Of a stretch of 5,124 bases of DNA, positions 4,852 to 5,124 are shown in pieces; the stretch's first letter is position 1; each line of letters begins with the position of its first letter. The stretch is taken from contig PMOH01000003.1 in NCBI GenBank assembly GCA_003161515.1, positions 1-5,124 of the forward strand, given 5' to 3'. Source of the stretch: Deltaproteobacteria bacterium. Lineage in GTDB: Bacteria > Desulfobacterota > Binatia > Binatales > Binataceae. The notes under the pieces were generated by a model. The model was not told the origin of the DNA and searched no databases. It was given only the letters and a program-made list of their open reading frames with translations. The position numbers and the translations under genes were made by a program.

Positions 4852-5124
4852 TCAGAGGACCTGGTCGCGCAGCGTGTGGCCCGTCAGCGCGATGAATGCG
4901 TCCGACAAATTCGGGCTGTGCAGGTTGAAATCGACGACGTTCACATCCAGGGTCCGAAGCCCGTGCAGCACCTCCGCGACCTGCGCGAAACTGTTCATCT
5001 CGAGGATCGCCTTGCCCTCGCTGACGGTGGTTCCTATTTCACGCACACCGGCAAGGCTGCCGAAGCGGCCATCCGGCAACTTCCCGCGATAGGTGAGTTC
5101 AATGCGAGGCCGGCTGCCTCCAAG
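4852..5124 (-). CDS. ABC transporter ATP-binding protein, C-terminal part only
   Basis: An open frame runs in from the right edge and gives the last 90 residues before the TGA at 4852-4854. The Walker A, Walker B and signature motifs are outside the window. What remains is the C-terminal accessory region of exporter ATPases of the multidrug/Nod type. It has a small alpha/beta subdomain (GTTVSEGKAILEMNSF, VAEVLHGLRTLDVNVVDFNL) and the tell-tale ending SPNLSDAFIALTGHTLRD, equivalent to the 'pxLEDvFlxlTGrxlrd' ending of the family. It is encoded 10 bp before the permease, the usual arrangement for an ATPase-permease pair in one operon. Confidence 0.85.
   Translation of the reverse strand, partial: LGGSRPRIELTYRGKLPDGRFGSLAGVREIGTTVSEGKAILEMNSFAQVAEVLHGLRTLDVNVVDFNLHSPNLSDAFIALTGHTLRDQVL

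Overview
The window looks like chromosomal DNA from a Gram-negative, moderately GC-rich bacterium. The evidence is two lipobox-type lipoproteins, a periplasmic YceI-family protein and a secreted beta-helix protein with ordinary signal peptides. The YceI and beta-helix sequences resemble types I associate with Acidobacteriota and similar soil lineages, but this is an impression from memory and not a taxonomic proof. Every intact-looking gene is on the minus strand, so the window reads right to left.

Right part (5124 to 2700): the C-terminal 90 residues of an ABC transporter ATPase, then an ABC-2 type permease (10 bp gap), then a short lipoprotein with a CYECH haem-c motif (5 bp gap), then a YceI-family periplasmic protein. 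The tight spacing suggests one transcription unit that pairs an ABC exporter with two envelope proteins. The haem lipoprotein seems to stop early for its likely family. A stand-alone receiver-domain gene (2589 to 2242) follows 110 bp after YceI. It keeps the phospho-acceptor Asp but ends before the last part of the fold.

Middle part (2241 to 931): two poorly coding stretches flank a small cysteine-rich lipoprotein (1888 to 1475) built from two copies of a four-cysteine module with identical spacing. The 931-1474 stretch is a scrap yard. It holds a broken plus-strand enoyl-CoA hydratase/crotonase fragment, then a 57-bp near-perfect hairpin (26-nt arms, 5-nt loop), then a 20-codon fragment resembling the C-terminal end of a histidine kinase. 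The 1889-2241 stretch holds no gene that I can support, only a weak hairpin and possible coding debris.

Left part (930 to 1): the N-terminal 310 residues of a secreted right-handed parallel beta-helix protein with regular 23-residue coils. It runs off the left edge.

I see no tRNA, rRNA, CRISPR array, complete insertion sequence or convincing sigma-70 promoter. The most unusual items are the hairpin between two unrelated gene fragments, the duplicated cysteine module, and the export/haem-lipoprotein/YceI cluster with its shortened members. I do not see a clearly new defence or mobile system.
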